Below are positions 6,441-6,789 of a stretch of DNA of 6,789 nt, one piece after another. Source of the DNA: Pseudomonadota bacterium (GTDB taxonomy: Bacteria; Pseudomonadota; Alphaproteobacteria; Sphingomonadales; Sphingomonadaceae). Position numbers and translations under genes: made by a program. The notes under the pieces are model-generated. The model was not told the origin of the DNA and did not search any database. It worked only from the letters and a program-made list of their open reading frames with translations. The stretch spans positions 1-6,789 of the forward strand of contig JAFAEZ010000175.1 of NCBI GenBank assembly GCA_023423775.1, read 5' to 3'. Every line of letters starts with the position of its first letter. The first letter of the stretch is position 1.

Positions 6441-6789
6441 ATGCGCCGCCGTCCGGGCCATTTCCTGGCCCGGCTGATCCTGTTCCTGACGCTGAGCTTC
6501 GCGCTCACGGCCCAGCCGGCCGCCGCCCAATCGGTGTTGCGCGACGCCGAGACCGAAGCCTTCTTCCGCGACATGTCGCGGCCGATCATCGAGGCCGCCG
6601 GACTACGGCCTGAAAACGTCCAGGTCGTTCTGCTCAACAGCCCGGAGATCAACGCCTTCGTCGCCGGCGGACAGGTCGTCTATTTCTATTCCGGCACACT
6701 GACCGCTGCCGAGAGCGCCAACGAGATCCAGGGCGTCTTCGCGCACGAGCTCGGCCATATCACCGGCGGCCATATCATCGGCATCACGC
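6441..6789 (+). CDS. Secreted M48-family zinc metallopeptidase, 3' end off the right edge
   Basis: N-terminal 116 codons of a periplasmic or envelope-associated M48 peptidase; BepA-like relatives degrade or help assemble misfolded outer-membrane proteins. Visible: a signal peptide (RRR n-region, hydrophobic core to about residue 25, AAAQ cleavage site near residue 29/30), then the segment leading into the catalytic domain (INAFVAGGQVVYFYSG, typical of the family), and the zinc motif HELGH with His102, Glu103 and His106, followed by a GGH extension. The third zinc ligand and any C-terminal TPR repeats lie outside the window. The ATG at 6441 has GAGG eight bases upstream (6429-6432) and gives a classic signal peptide; an in-frame ATG at 6423 would add six residues (MAEASP) but has a poorer ribosome site. 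It follows rne by 117 bases beyond the terminator-like hairpin, so it may have its own promoter between 6377 and 6440 or depend on read-through. Which M48 subgroup it is cannot be decided from this part. Confidence 0.9.
   Translation, partial: MRRRPGHFLARLILFLTLSFALTAQPAAAQSVLRDAETEAFFRDMSRPIIEAAGLRPENVQVVLLNSPEINAFVAGGQVVYFYSGTLTAAESANEIQGVFAHELGHITGGHIIGIT

Overview
This is a GC-rich window, about two thirds G+C by eye. It carries four chromosomal housekeeping genes, two of them cut by the window edges. The protein sequences, especially the RNase E N-terminus and the pairing of an N-acetylmuramoyl-L-alanine amidase with a penicillin-binding protein 1A next to rne, suggest an alphaproteobacterium, most likely a sphingomonad (order Sphingomonadales). 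That assignment comes from remembered family sequence, not from a search.

Layout: positions 1-2435 hold the minus-strand gene for a class A penicillin-binding protein (PBP1A family), whose C-terminus runs off the left edge. Fifty bases upstream of it on the same strand, positions 2486-3343 encode a secreted zinc amidase of the Amidase_3 family. The two probably form an operon acting on peptidoglycan: one enzyme polymerises and cross-links it, the other cleaves its stem peptides. Positions 3344-3758 are a divergent intergenic region of about 415 bases. It contains several inverted repeats on the rne side and three TTCGAA palindromes. On the plus strand, 3759-6323 encodes ribonuclease E, with its catalytic half intact and a long acidic/basic, Ala-Pro-Glu-rich disordered tail ending in a GWW motif. 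A perfect 12-bp hairpin follows (6341-6376) and looks like the rne terminator. From 6441 to the right edge runs the start of a secreted M48 metallopeptidase with a signal peptide and an HELGH zinc motif.

The window thus has a cell-envelope operon to the left and the core RNA-decay enzyme to the right, sharing one upstream region, followed by a probable envelope-quality-control protease. I found no mobile element, CRISPR array, tRNA, rRNA or phage gene, and no sign of a wholly new system. The most interesting unexplained parts are the structured rne leader, the TTCGAA repeats between the divergent genes, and the short linear motifs in the RNase E tail. The very long open frames antisense to the PBP1A gene and rne look like by-products of high G+C coding sequence.
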